DNA from: CAWEQW01 sp963811365
GTDB lineage: Bacteria; Actinomycetota; Actinomycetes; Propionibacteriales; Nocardioidaceae
NCBI GenBank assembly: GCA_963811365.1
Contig: CAWEQW010000008.1
Location: forward strand, 620,001 to 684,000
DNA: 64,000 nucleotides
Direction: 5' to 3'
A program made the position numbers and the translations under genes. Under the pieces are notes generated by a model that was not told the origin of the DNA, did no database searches, and worked only from the letters and a program-made list of their open reading frames with translations. Shown piece by piece: positions 44,364-52,481 of this stretch; position 1 is the first letter of the stretch; every line of letters begins with the position of its first letter.

Positions 44364-46877
44364 TCAGCAGAGGATCCGTGCCCGCTCGGGGTCGAGGAAC
44401 GGCCTGAGCGAGACCCGCGCGGGCACCCGGCTGCCGGCGACGTCGATCTCGAACGAGCCGGCGGCCAGGGCGGCGGCCGTGATGCCCTCGTCGCGGGCGA
44501 TCCCGGCGATACCGCACGAGGCCCCGAGGGAGTGGCCGAACCCGCCGCTGCGGACATGGCCGACCGGGTCGCCGTCCCAGTACACCGGCTCGTCGCCGTA
44601 CAGGTCGTGCTCGGGCGAGCCGAGCAGCACGTTGACCAACCGGCGGGTCGGCGGACCCGACTCGCGCTGCTTCAGCAGCGCCTCGCGCCCGACGAAGCCG
44701 CCGGGCTTGTCCCAGGCGACGGCGAAGCCGAGCCCGGCCTCCAGCGGCGTGTCGGTGGAGTCGATGTCGTGGCCCATGTCCCGGAAGGCCTTCTCCAGCC
44801 GCATCGTCTCCAGCGCACCCAGCCCCGTCGGGCGGAAGCCCAGGTCGGAGCCGGCCTCGCGGAGCTGGTCGTAGAGCGTGGCACCGAACTCGGTGGGCAC
44901 CAGCAGGTCCCAGCCCAGCTCACCGACATAGGTCATCCGCAGCGCCCACAAGGGGGTGTAGCCGACCTCGACCTTCTGCGCGGTGAGGTAGGGAAAGGCG
45001 TCGTCGGACCAGTCGTCGGGGCTCAGCCGCTGGAGCACCTCGCGCGACCTCGGCCCCTGCACCGACAGCAGCGCGTGACCGCTGGTCACGTCGGTGACGA
45101 TGACGAGCTCGCCGTCGCGGGTCTGCCGGCGGATCCACGCCGGCACCCGGCGGTGGATGGTGTCGCCGCTGACCACGACGTAGGTGTCCGCGGCCAGCCG
45201 GGTGACGGTGACGTCGGCGATGATCCCGCCGCGGTCGTCGAGCCACTGGGTGTAGACCACCCGGCCGACCGCGGTGTCCACGTCGTTGGCGCAGACCCGG
45301 TTCAGCACGGCCATCGCGTGCGGTCCCTGCACGAGGTGGTGCGACATCAGGGACAGGTCGAAGACCGCGAGCGCGTCACGGGCCTGCAGATGCTCCTCCC
45401 GCGTGCGCTCGAACGCCTCGCCCCGCGCGAACCCCCACTCGACGGTCGGCGTGCGCCCCGGCCCGGCGAAGTAGTCGGGGTACTCCCAGCCGCTGGTGGC
45501 GACGAAGTGGGCGCCGTCGGCGACGTGCTGGGGGTGGTACGGCGAGCGCCGCACGGTGCGTCCCAGCCGAGGCTGGGCGTTCGGCCAGGCCAGGTCGTTG
45601 AGCAGGAAGCCCAGCCGCTCCACGGTGCGCTCCTTGCGGAACCGCCGGGTCGCCTGGAACTCGTGCGCCCGGTCGACGCCGACCGCCGTCACGTCGATCG
45701 GCGGGTGCTCCTCGATCAGCCACTGCGCCATGACGTGCCCGAGGCCGCCGCCGGACAGGATGCCGATCGAGTTCAGGCCGCAGGCGAGATAGAGGCTGTC
45801 GACCTCGGGGGACTCCCCCAGCATCGGCGAGAGGTCGTCGGTGAAGCTCTCCGGCCCGCAGAACAGCGTGCGGATCCCCGCCTCCTCCAGAGCGGGGAAC
45901 CGCCGCATCGCGACCTCGAGGAACGGAGCAAGCCGCTCCCAGTCCGGCGGGAGCACGGCGAACGCGCTGTCCCGCGGCGTCCCGTCCAAGGCCCACGCCT
46001 TCGCGACCGGCTCGAACATCCCGACCAGGAGGCCCCCGCCCTCCTCGCGGTAGTAGCCGTAGGCCTCGGTCTCCTCGATGACCGGCACGGACTCCGGCGT
46101 GACGCCCGCGATCGGCTCGGTGAGCAGGTAGTAGTGCTCTGCGGCCTGAAGCGGCACCACGACGCCCGCCTTGGCCGCCAGCTCGCGGCCCCACAGCCCC
46201 GCGGCCACCACGACCTTCTCGCACTCGAGGTCACCGCGAACGGTGCGGACGCCGACCACCCGGCCGCGGTCGACGACGAAGCCGGTGACCTCGGCGTCCT
46301 CGAAGACCTTCACACCGCGCTGCCGGGCGCCCTTGGCCAGCGACATCGTCACGTCGACCGGGTTGGCCCGTCCCTCGTCGGGCGTCCAGAAGCCGTGGAT
46401 CACGTCGTCGGTCCGGATCAGCGGCACGAGGTCGGCCACCTCTCGCGGCGACAGCACCTCCTTGGTCATCCCCACCGAGCGCATGTACGCCGTCTCGCGG
46501 TGCAGGTTCTCGTCGAGCCGTGCCGTCGTGGCCAGCTGGAGGTAGCCACAGCGCCGGAAGCCCGTGGAGAGCCCCGTCTCCTCCTCGAGCCGGGCGTACA
46601 GCTCGGCGGAGTACCGCGCCATCCACAGCGCGTCCTCGGTCGCGCCGCCCGACACCACCTCTCCCGCCGCGTGCCAGGTCGTGCCGGACGTGAGCTGCTT
46701 GCGCTCCAGCAGCACCACGTCGCTCGCGCCCAGGAGCGCGAGGTGGTAGGCGATCGACGTGCCGACCACGCCGCCACCGATGACGACGTACTGCGCGCGG
46801 CCGGGCAGGTCGCCCGATGGGGAAGCGGCGCCGGCCCGAGCGGCAGCGGGGTTGATGGCGGTGAAGTCGAGCGACAT
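44364..46877 (-). CDS. Dimethylglycine/sarcosine dehydrogenase-like flavoprotein with GcvT domain
   Basis: The protein has 837 residues. Residues 15-400 are an FAD amine oxidase (DAO) domain: QYVVIGGGVVGTSIAYHLAL, then ERKQLTSGTTWHAAGEV, where the His is the usual site of covalent FAD. Residues about 440-830 are a GcvT-type tetrahydrofolate domain (LFDLS-like VFDLSLMSHHLVQGP, VSGDTIHRR, VTSGHALLSVQGPRSREVL, MRLEKAFRDMGHD). It would demethylate dimethylglycine, sarcosine or a related N-methyl compound and pass the one-carbon unit to folate. A TTGAAC-N4-GTTCAA palindrome lies 20 bases before the ATG. Confidence 0.9.
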   Translation of the reverse strand: MSLDFTAINPAAARAGAASPSGDLPGRAQYVVIGGGVVGTSIAYHLALLGASDVVLLERKQLTSGTTWHAAGEVVSGGATEDALWMARYSAELYARLEEETGLSTGFRRCGYLQLATTARLDENLHRETAYMRSVGMTKEVLSPREVADLVPLIRTDDVIHGFWTPDEGRANPVDVTMSLAKGARQRGVKVFEDAEVTGFVVDRGRVVGVRTVRGDLECEKVVVAAGLWGRELAAKAGVVVPLQAAEHYYLLTEPIAGVTPESVPVIEETEAYGYYREEGGGLLVGMFEPVAKAWALDGTPRDSAFAVLPPDWERLAPFLEVAMRRFPALEEAGIRTLFCGPESFTDDLSPMLGESPEVDSLYLACGLNSIGILSGGGLGHVMAQWLIEEHPPIDVTAVGVDRAHEFQATRRFRKERTVERLGFLLNDLAWPNAQPRLGRTVRRSPYHPQHVADGAHFVATSGWEYPDYFAGPGRTPTVEWGFARGEAFERTREEHLQARDALAVFDLSLMSHHLVQGPHAMAVLNRVCANDVDTAVGRVVYTQWLDDRGGIIADVTVTRLAADTYVVVSGDTIHRRVPAWIRRQTRDGELVIVTDVTSGHALLSVQGPRSREVLQRLSPDDWSDDAFPYLTAQKVEVGYTPLWALRMTYVGELGWDLLVPTEFGATLYDQLREAGSDLGFRPTGLGALETMRLEKAFRDMGHDIDSTDTPLEAGLGFAVAWDKPGGFVGREALLKQRESGPPTRRLVNVLLGSPEHDLYGDEPVYWDGDPVGHVRSGGFGHSLGASCGIAGIARDEGITAAALAAGSFEIDVAGSRVPARVSLRPFLDPERARILC

Positions 46878-46897
46878 GCGTCGCACACTGCCACTCT

Positions 46898-46913
46898 TTG
46901 AACGGCTGTTCAA
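46898..46913. promoter_or_regulatory. TTGAAC-N4-GTTCAA operator-like palindrome
   Basis: TTGAACGGCTGTTCAA has perfect 6-base arms and a GGCT spacer. It lies 20 bases upstream of the DMGDH-like start. The same arms, with spacer GGCG, occur before the GcvT-like gene at 63027-63042. Confidence 0.7.
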
Positions 46914-47007
46914 CGACGCGGGGGTGCTCCGGGACCTGACCGGGCCGTGGCCGTCGAGGCCTTCGCGCTGTGGGTCGCCGAGGCGCTGAGCCTCTCCGGC
47001 GCCTGGG

Positions 47008-47757
47008 TCAGCCGAGCGCGTCGGCCGGCTTCCGCCAGACCGAGACGTGGCCCTCGCTGTCGGACGTGAACGGCGCCCGGCTCCAGTCCGCCCACCTCTG
47101 CTCCAGGTCCAGACCGGCGAGCCGGGCCATCAGGTCGCACTCGGCGGGCCAGATGTAGCGGAAGTTGCTGAAGCCGTAGCGGGCCTCGTCGTCGCCCAGC
47201 CGTCGGTAGTGGTGCGAGGTGCCTCGCTGGGTGACCAGGTCGTAGGTGTCGAAGCCGACGTGGTCGTCGCTCACCTCGAACGGCACCGCGACCTGCCCCG
47301 GGGGCATCCGCCGGATGCCGGGCACCCAGAGCTCGACGACGAAGCGGCCGCCTGGCGCGAGATGGGCTGCGGCGTTGCGGAAGCACTGCACCTGCTCGTC
47401 CTGGGTGCACAGGTTGCCGATGCTGTTCCACACGACGTACACGAGCGAGAACGTGCCCGGGACGGTCGTGGTCGCCATGTCGCCGGAGCGGACCGGCAGC
47501 TCCTCCTCGGTCACCTTGCGCCGCAGCCGGTCGACCATCGGCTGCGACAGCTCGACTCCGGTCACCGGGACGCCGCGCGCCAGGAGCGGGACGGCGACCC
47601 GCCCGGTGCCGATCGCCAGCTCCAGCGCGGGCCCCGAGCCGGCCAGCTCCGCGAGAAGGTCGACCGCCGGGTCCAGCACTTCGGGCGCGAACATCTCCGC
47701 GGACAGCTCGTCGTACTCCTGCGCGGTCTGCTCGTCCCAGACGTCGCTGCTCGTCAC
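47008..47757 (-). CDS. Class I SAM-dependent methyltransferase
   Basis: The protein has 249 residues. Motif I is ALELAIGTGRVAVPLLARGV, beta-2 ends VTGVELSQPMVDRLR, and a conserved FSLVYVVWNSIGNL follows. These are typical of small-molecule methyltransferases. A Trp-rich C-terminus (EQRWADWSRAPFTSDSEGH) fits the same group. The start GTG overlaps the stop of the VOC gene upstream by 4 bases (GTGA), so they are coupled and may act on the same metabolite. Confidence 0.85.
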   Translation of the reverse strand: MTSSDVWDEQTAQEYDELSAEMFAPEVLDPAVDLLAELAGSGPALELAIGTGRVAVPLLARGVPVTGVELSQPMVDRLRRKVTEEELPVRSGDMATTTVPGTFSLVYVVWNSIGNLCTQDEQVQCFRNAAAHLAPGGRFVVELWVPGIRRMPPGQVAVPFEVSDDHVGFDTYDLVTQRGTSHHYRRLGDDEARYGFSNFRYIWPAECDLMARLAGLDLEQRWADWSRAPFTSDSEGHVSVWRKPADALG

Positions 47758-48125
47758 GGCTTCCCCTGCGCAGGGAGCACGCAGAAGTCGTTGCCCGCCG
47801 GGTCGGCCAGCACCACGTGGCCCTCGTCCGGGAGCTGACCGACGTCGATGTGCCGGCCACCCAGATCCGGTGCCCTCGCCACGGCCTGCTGCTGGTCCGC
47901 CTCCGACCGGCTGGTGAGGCCGAAGTGCATCCGGTTCCGGCCGAGCTTCTCCTCCGAGGTCGGCGGGAACCGGATCCGGAACCCGGTGTCGTCGCTCGGC
48001 AGGAGAGCGGCGCCGCCGGTACGCCGGTCCTCGACCATCTCCCATCCGGGCACACCGGCCCAGAACCGCGCCAGGCGCGAGGGGTCGTTGGCGGCGATGC
48101 ACAGCGCGAAGAGCTCACAGGTCAT
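47754..48125 (-). CDS. VOC (glyoxalase-like) family protein
   Basis: The protein has 123 residues. LFALCIAANDPSRLARFWAGVPGWEMVED is the usual start of the DUF/glyoxalase_6 VOC subgroup. NRMHFGLTS carries a His ligand position, and GHVVLADPAGNDFCVLP ends it. The function is unknown. It is first in a two-gene unit with the methyltransferase that overlaps its end. The ATG at 48125 is preferred to a longer reading upstream. Confidence 0.83.
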   Translation of the reverse strand: MTCELFALCIAANDPSRLARFWAGVPGWEMVEDRRTGGAALLPSDDTGFRIRFPPTSEEKLGRNRMHFGLTSRSEADQQQAVARAPDLGGRHIDVGQLPDEGHVVLADPAGNDFCVLPAQGKP

Positions 48126-48185
48126 GACGGACAGGACGCTAGGCGGCTGCCGAGCGCCGACGCAACGCATTTGACACGAGGCGGC

Positions 48186-48362
48186 TCAGTGCAGCGCGGC
48201 GAACACGTCGTAGACCATGAACGCCGGCCAGAAGATCCCTTCGACCACCGCCCACGCGTAGCCCCAGAACGCGTCCGCCTGCTGCCAGAAGTACACCCAG
48301 GCGCCGAGGATGCCCAGCGCGTAGATCGCTCCGCCGCCTGCTGCCGCGCCGTTGTTCGCCAT
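48186..48362 (-). CDS. Small membrane protein, 58 residues
   Basis: The reading frame is MANNGAAAGGGAIYALGILG, then a Trp/Tyr-rich stretch AWVYFWQQADAFWGYAWAVV, then EGIFWPAFMVYDVFAALH. It would have two membrane-dipping segments. I recall similar short Gly-Ala-start proteins in actinobacteria without a function. The frame ends at a TGA at 48188-48186. GAGGGACGTGG lies before the ATG. It is the last gene before the inverted repeat at 48436. Confidence 0.65.
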   Translation of the reverse strand: MANNGAAAGGGAIYALGILGAWVYFWQQADAFWGYAWAVVEGIFWPAFMVYDVFAALH

Positions 48363-48435
48363 GCTTCACCACGTCCCTCGCCGAACGCCCCAGGCACGAC
48401 TCTGGCACGGTTCCCGCGCCGCCGCCGGTGGAACG

Positions 48436-48523
48436 ACCACTCGGACCGGCACTCGGCGACATCCGGCCTGTTCGCCAGGCGCGCGCGGGGCGCTGCCACC
48501 GTTCGAGTGCCGGTCCGAGTGGT
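48436..48523. repeat. 20-base inverted repeat, dispersed family
   Basis: ACCACTCGGACCGGCACTCG (48436-48455) has its exact reverse complement at 48504-48523, 48 bases apart. A near-identical sequence occurs at 52437-52456 and, as another inverted pair, at 58908-58994. Confidence 0.8.
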
Positions 48524-48588
48524 GGCCGCCCGAGCGGGCCGAAGTACGATCGAGGACTGTCAGGCTCCGACGTGGGAAGGTCCCGCTC

Positions 48589-49403
48589 ATGCGCGTCCCG
48601 GCGCACCTGCCCCGGCGTACCCGGGGCTCGGTCGCTGCCCTGCTCGCCGTGCTGGCGCTGACGGCGGGCTGCGCGTCGGGCCCCGGCGCCACCTCGGCGG
48701 CGTCAGAGGGCCACGCTCGGACCGTCGCCTCCGGCAACGTGCTTGACCAGAAGGTCCCGACAGTGGCGGCCACGACCAGGCTGGAGGACCAGTCCGGCCG
48801 GGTCAGGACGCTGCGGGGGCTCCGCGGGCGGACCGTGGTGCTCGCGCCGCTGCTGACGATGTGCCAGGAGACCTGCCCGATGACCACCGAGAACCTGCAC
48901 CGCGCCGCGCAGGCGGTCGCGGGCGATCGGGGCGCCGGCCGGGTGGTGTTCCTGGAGGTCACCGTCGACCCGCAGCGCGACACCGTGCGCCGGCTGCACG
49001 CCTACGCGAAGCTGTACGGCGCGCAGGCCGGCTGGAGCTCGCCACCGGCAACCCGTCACAGGTGACGGCGTTCTGGAAGGCCCTCGGCGTCTCCACGGAG
49101 AAGGCGCCGACCCACGACGCGGTCCGCGACTGGATGACCGGCAAGCCGGAGGCGCATCCCTACGACGTGCACCACCAGGACGTCGTGATGATCATCGACC
49201 CCGCCGGCCGGCTCCGGTGGATCACCATCGGTCACCCGGACGCACGCGGCCGCCGGCTGCCGGGCACCCTGCAGAGGTTCCTCAACGACGAGGGCCGGCA
49301 GAACTACGCGCACCCCAGCGCGCACGGGGCCGGGACCTGGACCGCCCGGGACGTGGAGCGGGCCGTGGCCTACGTCCGGCACCTCGGGAGCGCCGGCTCA
49401 TGA
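48589..49403 (+). pseudogene. SCO1/SenC copper chaperone with a one-base frameshift
   Basis: The first frame starts at the ATG 48589 (GGGAAGG before it) with a lipoprotein signal, LLAVLALTAGCASG. It continues to LLTMCQETCPMTTENLH, which has the CxxxC copper site. Near 49036 the frame ends in unrelated residues. One base earlier it would read GWELATGNPSQVTAFW, which is what follows in the next frame and runs to HHQDVVMIIDPAGRLRW and the stop at 49403. So one G is missing. SCO1 proteins load copper into cytochrome c oxidase CuA. The stop overlaps the ctaG-like start by 4 bases. Confidence 0.85.
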
Positions 49404-50929
49404 CGTCGAGCAGCGGCGCCGCCGAGGCGGAGCGATCAGCCTGGCGCTGGCCGGCGGCCGCCGCAGCGCTCACGGTCGCGGCGGTCCATCTCCCGGTCAC
49501 CGGCGAGCACCTGTCGGAGGCGCCGTACGTCGGATGGCTGTTCGTCGCCCTGGAGGTGGTCGCGGTCGCGCTCGCCGTCCTCCTGGTCGCCCGCGACACC
49601 GCCCTGGTGTGGACGGCCGCGGCCGTGGTGCCGGCCCTCGCGATCGGCGCCTACCTGCTGACCCGGTCGGTGGCGATGCCGCAGGTGGCCGAAGACGTCG
49701 GGGCCTGGACGACGCCTCTGGGCATCGTCGCGTTGACCGCCGAGGCGCTGCTGCTGGTGATCGCGCTCGGCCGCCGACGCGGCGGCGGGTGGTCGGCCCC
49801 GCTGCGCCGGCACCCGGTCGCCGCGGCCGTCGGGCTGCTCGTCCTGGGCCTGTCCGCGACCGTCCTCGCCGCCCGGAGCGGCACCGGGACGCACGCCATG
49901 GGCCACGCCCACGCGATGGGCACCATGACGTCGTCGCTCCCGCCGTTCGGCTGGTCCTCCTTCGCCGACCACTGGCACGTCCGGCTTCCCTGGCTGCTGT
50001 TCTGCGTCGTGGCGCTCACGGCGTACCTGTGGGCGGTCAGCGTCGCCCGGCGGCACGGCGTGCCGACCGTGTCCGTGGCGCGGGCGGGCTGCTTCGTCGC
50101 GGGCATCGTGGTGCTGCTGGTCACGGTCAGCTCGGCGATCGACACCTACGCGATGGCGATCTTCTGGGACCACATGATCGAGCACCTCCTGCTGATCATG
50201 GTGGTGCCCGCGCTTCTCGTCCTCGGAGGCCCGATCGCGGCCGCCCGCGCCGCCGCCTCCGTCCGCGGCCGCGAGGGACGGGTCGATGCCGTGGTGCTGT
50301 CCTGGCCGGTCAGCCTGCTCACCCACCCGCTGGTCGGCTTCGGGCTGTACGCGGGCGTGATCATCGCGACCCACCTGACCGGGTTCATGGACGACATGGC
50401 GCAGCACGCCTGGCTGATGCACGCCGAGCAGTGGCTGTACCTCGTCACCGGCTACGTGTACCTCCTCCCGCTGATCGGCAACGAGCCGATCCGCTGGCAG
50501 CTCCCCTACCTCGGCCGGCTGGGACTCCTGCTGCTGGGGATGACCCCGGACGCGGTCGTCGGCATCGTGCTCATGCAGACGACGTACGACATGTTCCCGC
50601 TGATGGAGGCGGGCCACCCGGCGTGGGCGCCGTCGCCGGTCCACGACCTCGACATCGGCGGCGCCCTGATGTGGGTGGGCGGGGACGGCCTGATGATGCT
50701 GTTCGGCGTCGGGGTGACGATCGCGATGATCACCCACACCCGCTCCGAGCTGGTCATCGGCCGAGGCCTCGAGGGCGTCCGGCGCCGCACGCTCGCCGAG
50801 CACGTCGCCCGCGGCGGCGGCGCCACCTCGTTGTCCGTCGACGTCGACGTCGACGACGACGACGACGTGCTGGACGCCTACAACGCGATGCTGGCGCGAA
50901 TGAGCGGCCGGACCCCGAAGGACCCGTGA
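49400..50929 (+). CDS. ctaG: CtaG-type cytochrome c oxidase assembly protein (caa3_CtaG)
   Basis: The protein has 509 residues and about eleven to thirteen membrane helices. The family core is present: PPFGWSSFADHWHVRLPWL, then FWDHMIEHLLLIMVVPALLVLGGP, then HAEQWLYLVTGYVYLLPLIGNEP. It helps insert copper into cytochrome oxidase or copper into the periplasm; the exact role is still open. Its start ATG overlaps the stop of the SCO1 gene, so both are one operon. The C-terminus has an acidic repeat of Asp-Val and Asp residues. It converges with the F420-type nitroreductase. Confidence 0.87.
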   Translation: MTSSSGAAEAERSAWRWPAAAAALTVAAVHLPVTGEHLSEAPYVGWLFVALEVVAVALAVLLVARDTALVWTAAAVVPALAIGAYLLTRSVAMPQVAEDVGAWTTPLGIVALTAEALLLVIALGRRRGGGWSAPLRRHPVAAAVGLLVLGLSATVLAARSGTGTHAMGHAHAMGTMTSSLPPFGWSSFADHWHVRLPWLLFCVVALTAYLWAVSVARRHGVPTVSVARAGCFVAGIVVLLVTVSSAIDTYAMAIFWDHMIEHLLLIMVVPALLVLGGPIAAARAAASVRGREGRVDAVVLSWPVSLLTHPLVGFGLYAGVIIATHLTGFMDDMAQHAWLMHAEQWLYLVTGYVYLLPLIGNEPIRWQLPYLGRLGLLLLGMTPDAVVGIVLMQTTYDMFPLMEAGHPAWAPSPVHDLDIGGALMWVGGDGLMMLFGVGVTIAMITHTRSELVIGRGLEGVRRRTLAEHVARGGGATSLSVDVDVDDDDDVLDAYNAMLARMSGRTPKDP

Positions 50930-50930
50930 G

Positions 50931-51467
50931 TCACCTCCGGTCCTCGAGAGGGTCGAGGACGAAGATCCGGACGGTCCGGCCGGTGATCCGCTGCTGGTAC
51001 GCCGCGTAGCCGGCGTAGACCGATCTCGAGGCGGCCATCACCCGGGTCCGCTCGTCCTCGGTGGCCGGCCTCGCGAGGGCCGGTCTGGTCACGCCGCGAT
51101 AGGTCAGCGTGACCCGCGGGTCGGCCTCGAGGTTGTGCACCCACGCCGGTGTCCGGGGCTGGCCGAAGTTGGTGCCGAGCAGGGCGAGCGTGTCGTCGAG
51201 CGGGACCGCGATGAGCTGCGTCTCGCGTCGACGCCCCGACCTGCGCCCCGTCGTCGTGAGCACCAGGACCGGGAGGCCGGTGACCAGCGCCGGGACGCTC
51301 GTGCGCCCGTGGCTGACCCGCCGGACCCCGCGGTCCAGGCTCGGCAGCACCCGCGAGAGCGCCCAGGCGCCGGGCCGGCTCGACGCGACCTTCTGCATCA
51401 CCCGCTGGGCCCGGTTGGGGGCCGGGAAGGCGTAGGACAGCTCGTGCGCGAGCCCGGTGCCGGTCAT
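50931..51467 (-). CDS. F420-dependent nitroreductase-like (DDN family) protein
   Basis: The protein has 178 residues. PVLVLTTTGRRSGRRRETQLIAVP is the first F420-binding block of the deazaflavin-dependent nitroreductase family (Ddn, MSMEG-type). It is followed by LLGTNFGQPRTPAWVHNLEADPRVTLTYRG, the classic second block. A basic amphipathic N-terminus may attach it to the membrane. It would use reduced F420 to reduce quinones or nitro compounds. The start ATG at 51467 lies just upstream of the VOC gene's stop. Confidence 0.9.
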   Translation of the reverse strand: MTGTGLAHELSYAFPAPNRAQRVMQKVASSRPGAWALSRVLPSLDRGVRRVSHGRTSVPALVTGLPVLVLTTTGRRSGRRRETQLIAVPLDDTLALLGTNFGQPRTPAWVHNLEADPRVTLTYRGVTRPALARPATEDERTRVMAASRSVYAGYAAYQQRITGRTVRIFVLDPLEDRR

Positions 51468-51475
51468 CGCGGCGG

Positions 51476-51871
51476 CTACTTCGCCTCGGGGTCGGGCTGG
51501 TGGATGCCGAAGGTGTTGCCCTCCGTGTCGAGGTAGTAGCCCTGCCACGCGACCCCGGCGAGCGCGGCCTTCGGCAGCGCGAGGGTGCCGCCGGCGTCCA
51601 GGATCCTGCGCTCGCTCTCGTCGTAGTCGTCGACCTGCACGGTGCAGACGTAGGCGTTCGTGCCGTGGCCCTGGCCGGGCGCGGCGGCGGGCCGCTGCAG
51701 CAGACCGCCGTTGATCCCGAGCTGGTCCTCGGGCCCGGTCACGATCCCCCAGTACGTCGTACCGGTCATCTCGCTCCAGTCCTGGAACTCCCAGCCGAGC
51801 GCGGCGGCGTAGAACGCCTTCGCCCGCTCGACGTCCTCGGCCTGGATCTCGAAGTGCACGACACGCGACAT
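51476..51871 (-). CDS. VOC family protein
   Basis: The protein has 131 residues. VVHFEIQAEDVERAKAFYAAALGWEFQDW is the first half-module. AWQGYYLDTEGNTFGIHQPDPEAK contains the second, with a His where the usual Glu ligand stands. GGAGGAG precedes the ATG. The F420-type gene starts 8 bases after its stop on the same strand, so the two may be cotranscribed. The substrate is unknown. Confidence 0.87.
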   Translation of the reverse strand: MSRVVHFEIQAEDVERAKAFYAAALGWEFQDWSEMTGTTYWGIVTGPEDQLGINGGLLQRPAAAPGQGHGTNAYVCTVQVDDYDESERRILDAGGTLALPKAALAGVAWQGYYLDTEGNTFGIHQPDPEAK

Positions 51872-51932
51872 GGGATCTCCTCCGCTCGGTCCTTGCGCCA
51901 GTCTGCCCTGCCGCACGGCCGGCCGACCAGGG

Positions 51933-52364
51933 TCAGCCGCCGAGCCGCACCATCGCCCGCTCGGCAGCGGCGCGCACCCGGGGCACGGGGTCGTCCCGCA
52001 GCAGCGCCATCTGCGGCAGCGCGTCCTCGACGAGGTGCCGGGCCACCACCTTGGCGGCCAGCTCGCGGACCCGCCACGCCTCGTCGGCACAGGCCCGGCG
52101 GACCCCCTCGGTGGCCCGCGGGTCCCACGCCCAGAGCAGCCCGCGCATCGCCCACACCCGGAACCAGTAGGTGTCGTCGTGCGCCCGGCCGTCGAAGTAC
52201 TTCTCCGCACCGGGTCCGGCCAGCGACTGCAGCAGCGCCGGGTCGGGGTCCTGGTCGCCGCCGAGGAGAGCGAGGCAGTCGTCGACGACCGCGTCCTTGC
52301 CCCGGCGCGCGCACTCCGCCTCGATGTGCCGGCGCGGCGGACCCCAGCTCGACGTCGTCGCCAT
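51933..52364 (-). CDS. HEAT-repeat-like protein
   Basis: The protein has 143 residues. The last 75 residues contain repeated helical units with Ala and Arg at fixed spacing (WFRVWAMRGLLWAW, RRACADEAWRVRELAAKVVARH, VPRVRAAAERAMVRL). They match the HEAT or PBS-lyase repeat consensus. The first half (RRHIEAECARRGKDAVVDDC) is helical too. Such proteins are adaptor scaffolds, and the partner is unknown. It lies upstream of the VOC gene on the same strand. Confidence 0.7.
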   Translation of the reverse strand: MATTSSWGPPRRHIEAECARRGKDAVVDDCLALLGGDQDPDPALLQSLAGPGAEKYFDGRAHDDTYWFRVWAMRGLLWAWDPRATEGVRRACADEAWRVRELAAKVVARHLVEDALPQMALLRDDPVPRVRAAAERAMVRLGG

Positions 52365-52436
52365 CGCGGTCCTCGCTCCTCCACCGTGCTCGGCCGTGTC
52401 TCGGCACTGCCATCCTGGCGAGCAGCTGAGCAGCTG

Positions 52437-52456
52437 ACCACTCGGACCGGCACTCG
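52437..52456 (+). repeat. Single copy of the dispersed 20-base element
   Basis: ACCACTCGGACCGGCACTCG is identical to the left arm at 48436-48455. No partner arm is seen within 100 bases. It lies between the HEAT-repeat gene and the BTAD regulator's stop codon. Confidence 0.75.
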
Positions 52457-52481
52457 AAGGACCGTCGCGACGTGTCCACGC

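Noticed and set aside
44277..46901. 874-residue plus-strand open frame
   Set aside because: It lies antisense to the DMGDH-like gene. Composition is typical of high-GC shadows.
50840..50870. GAC-rich microsatellite-like stretch
   Set aside because: It simply encodes the acidic Asp/Val tail of the CtaG-type protein and shows no sign of another function.
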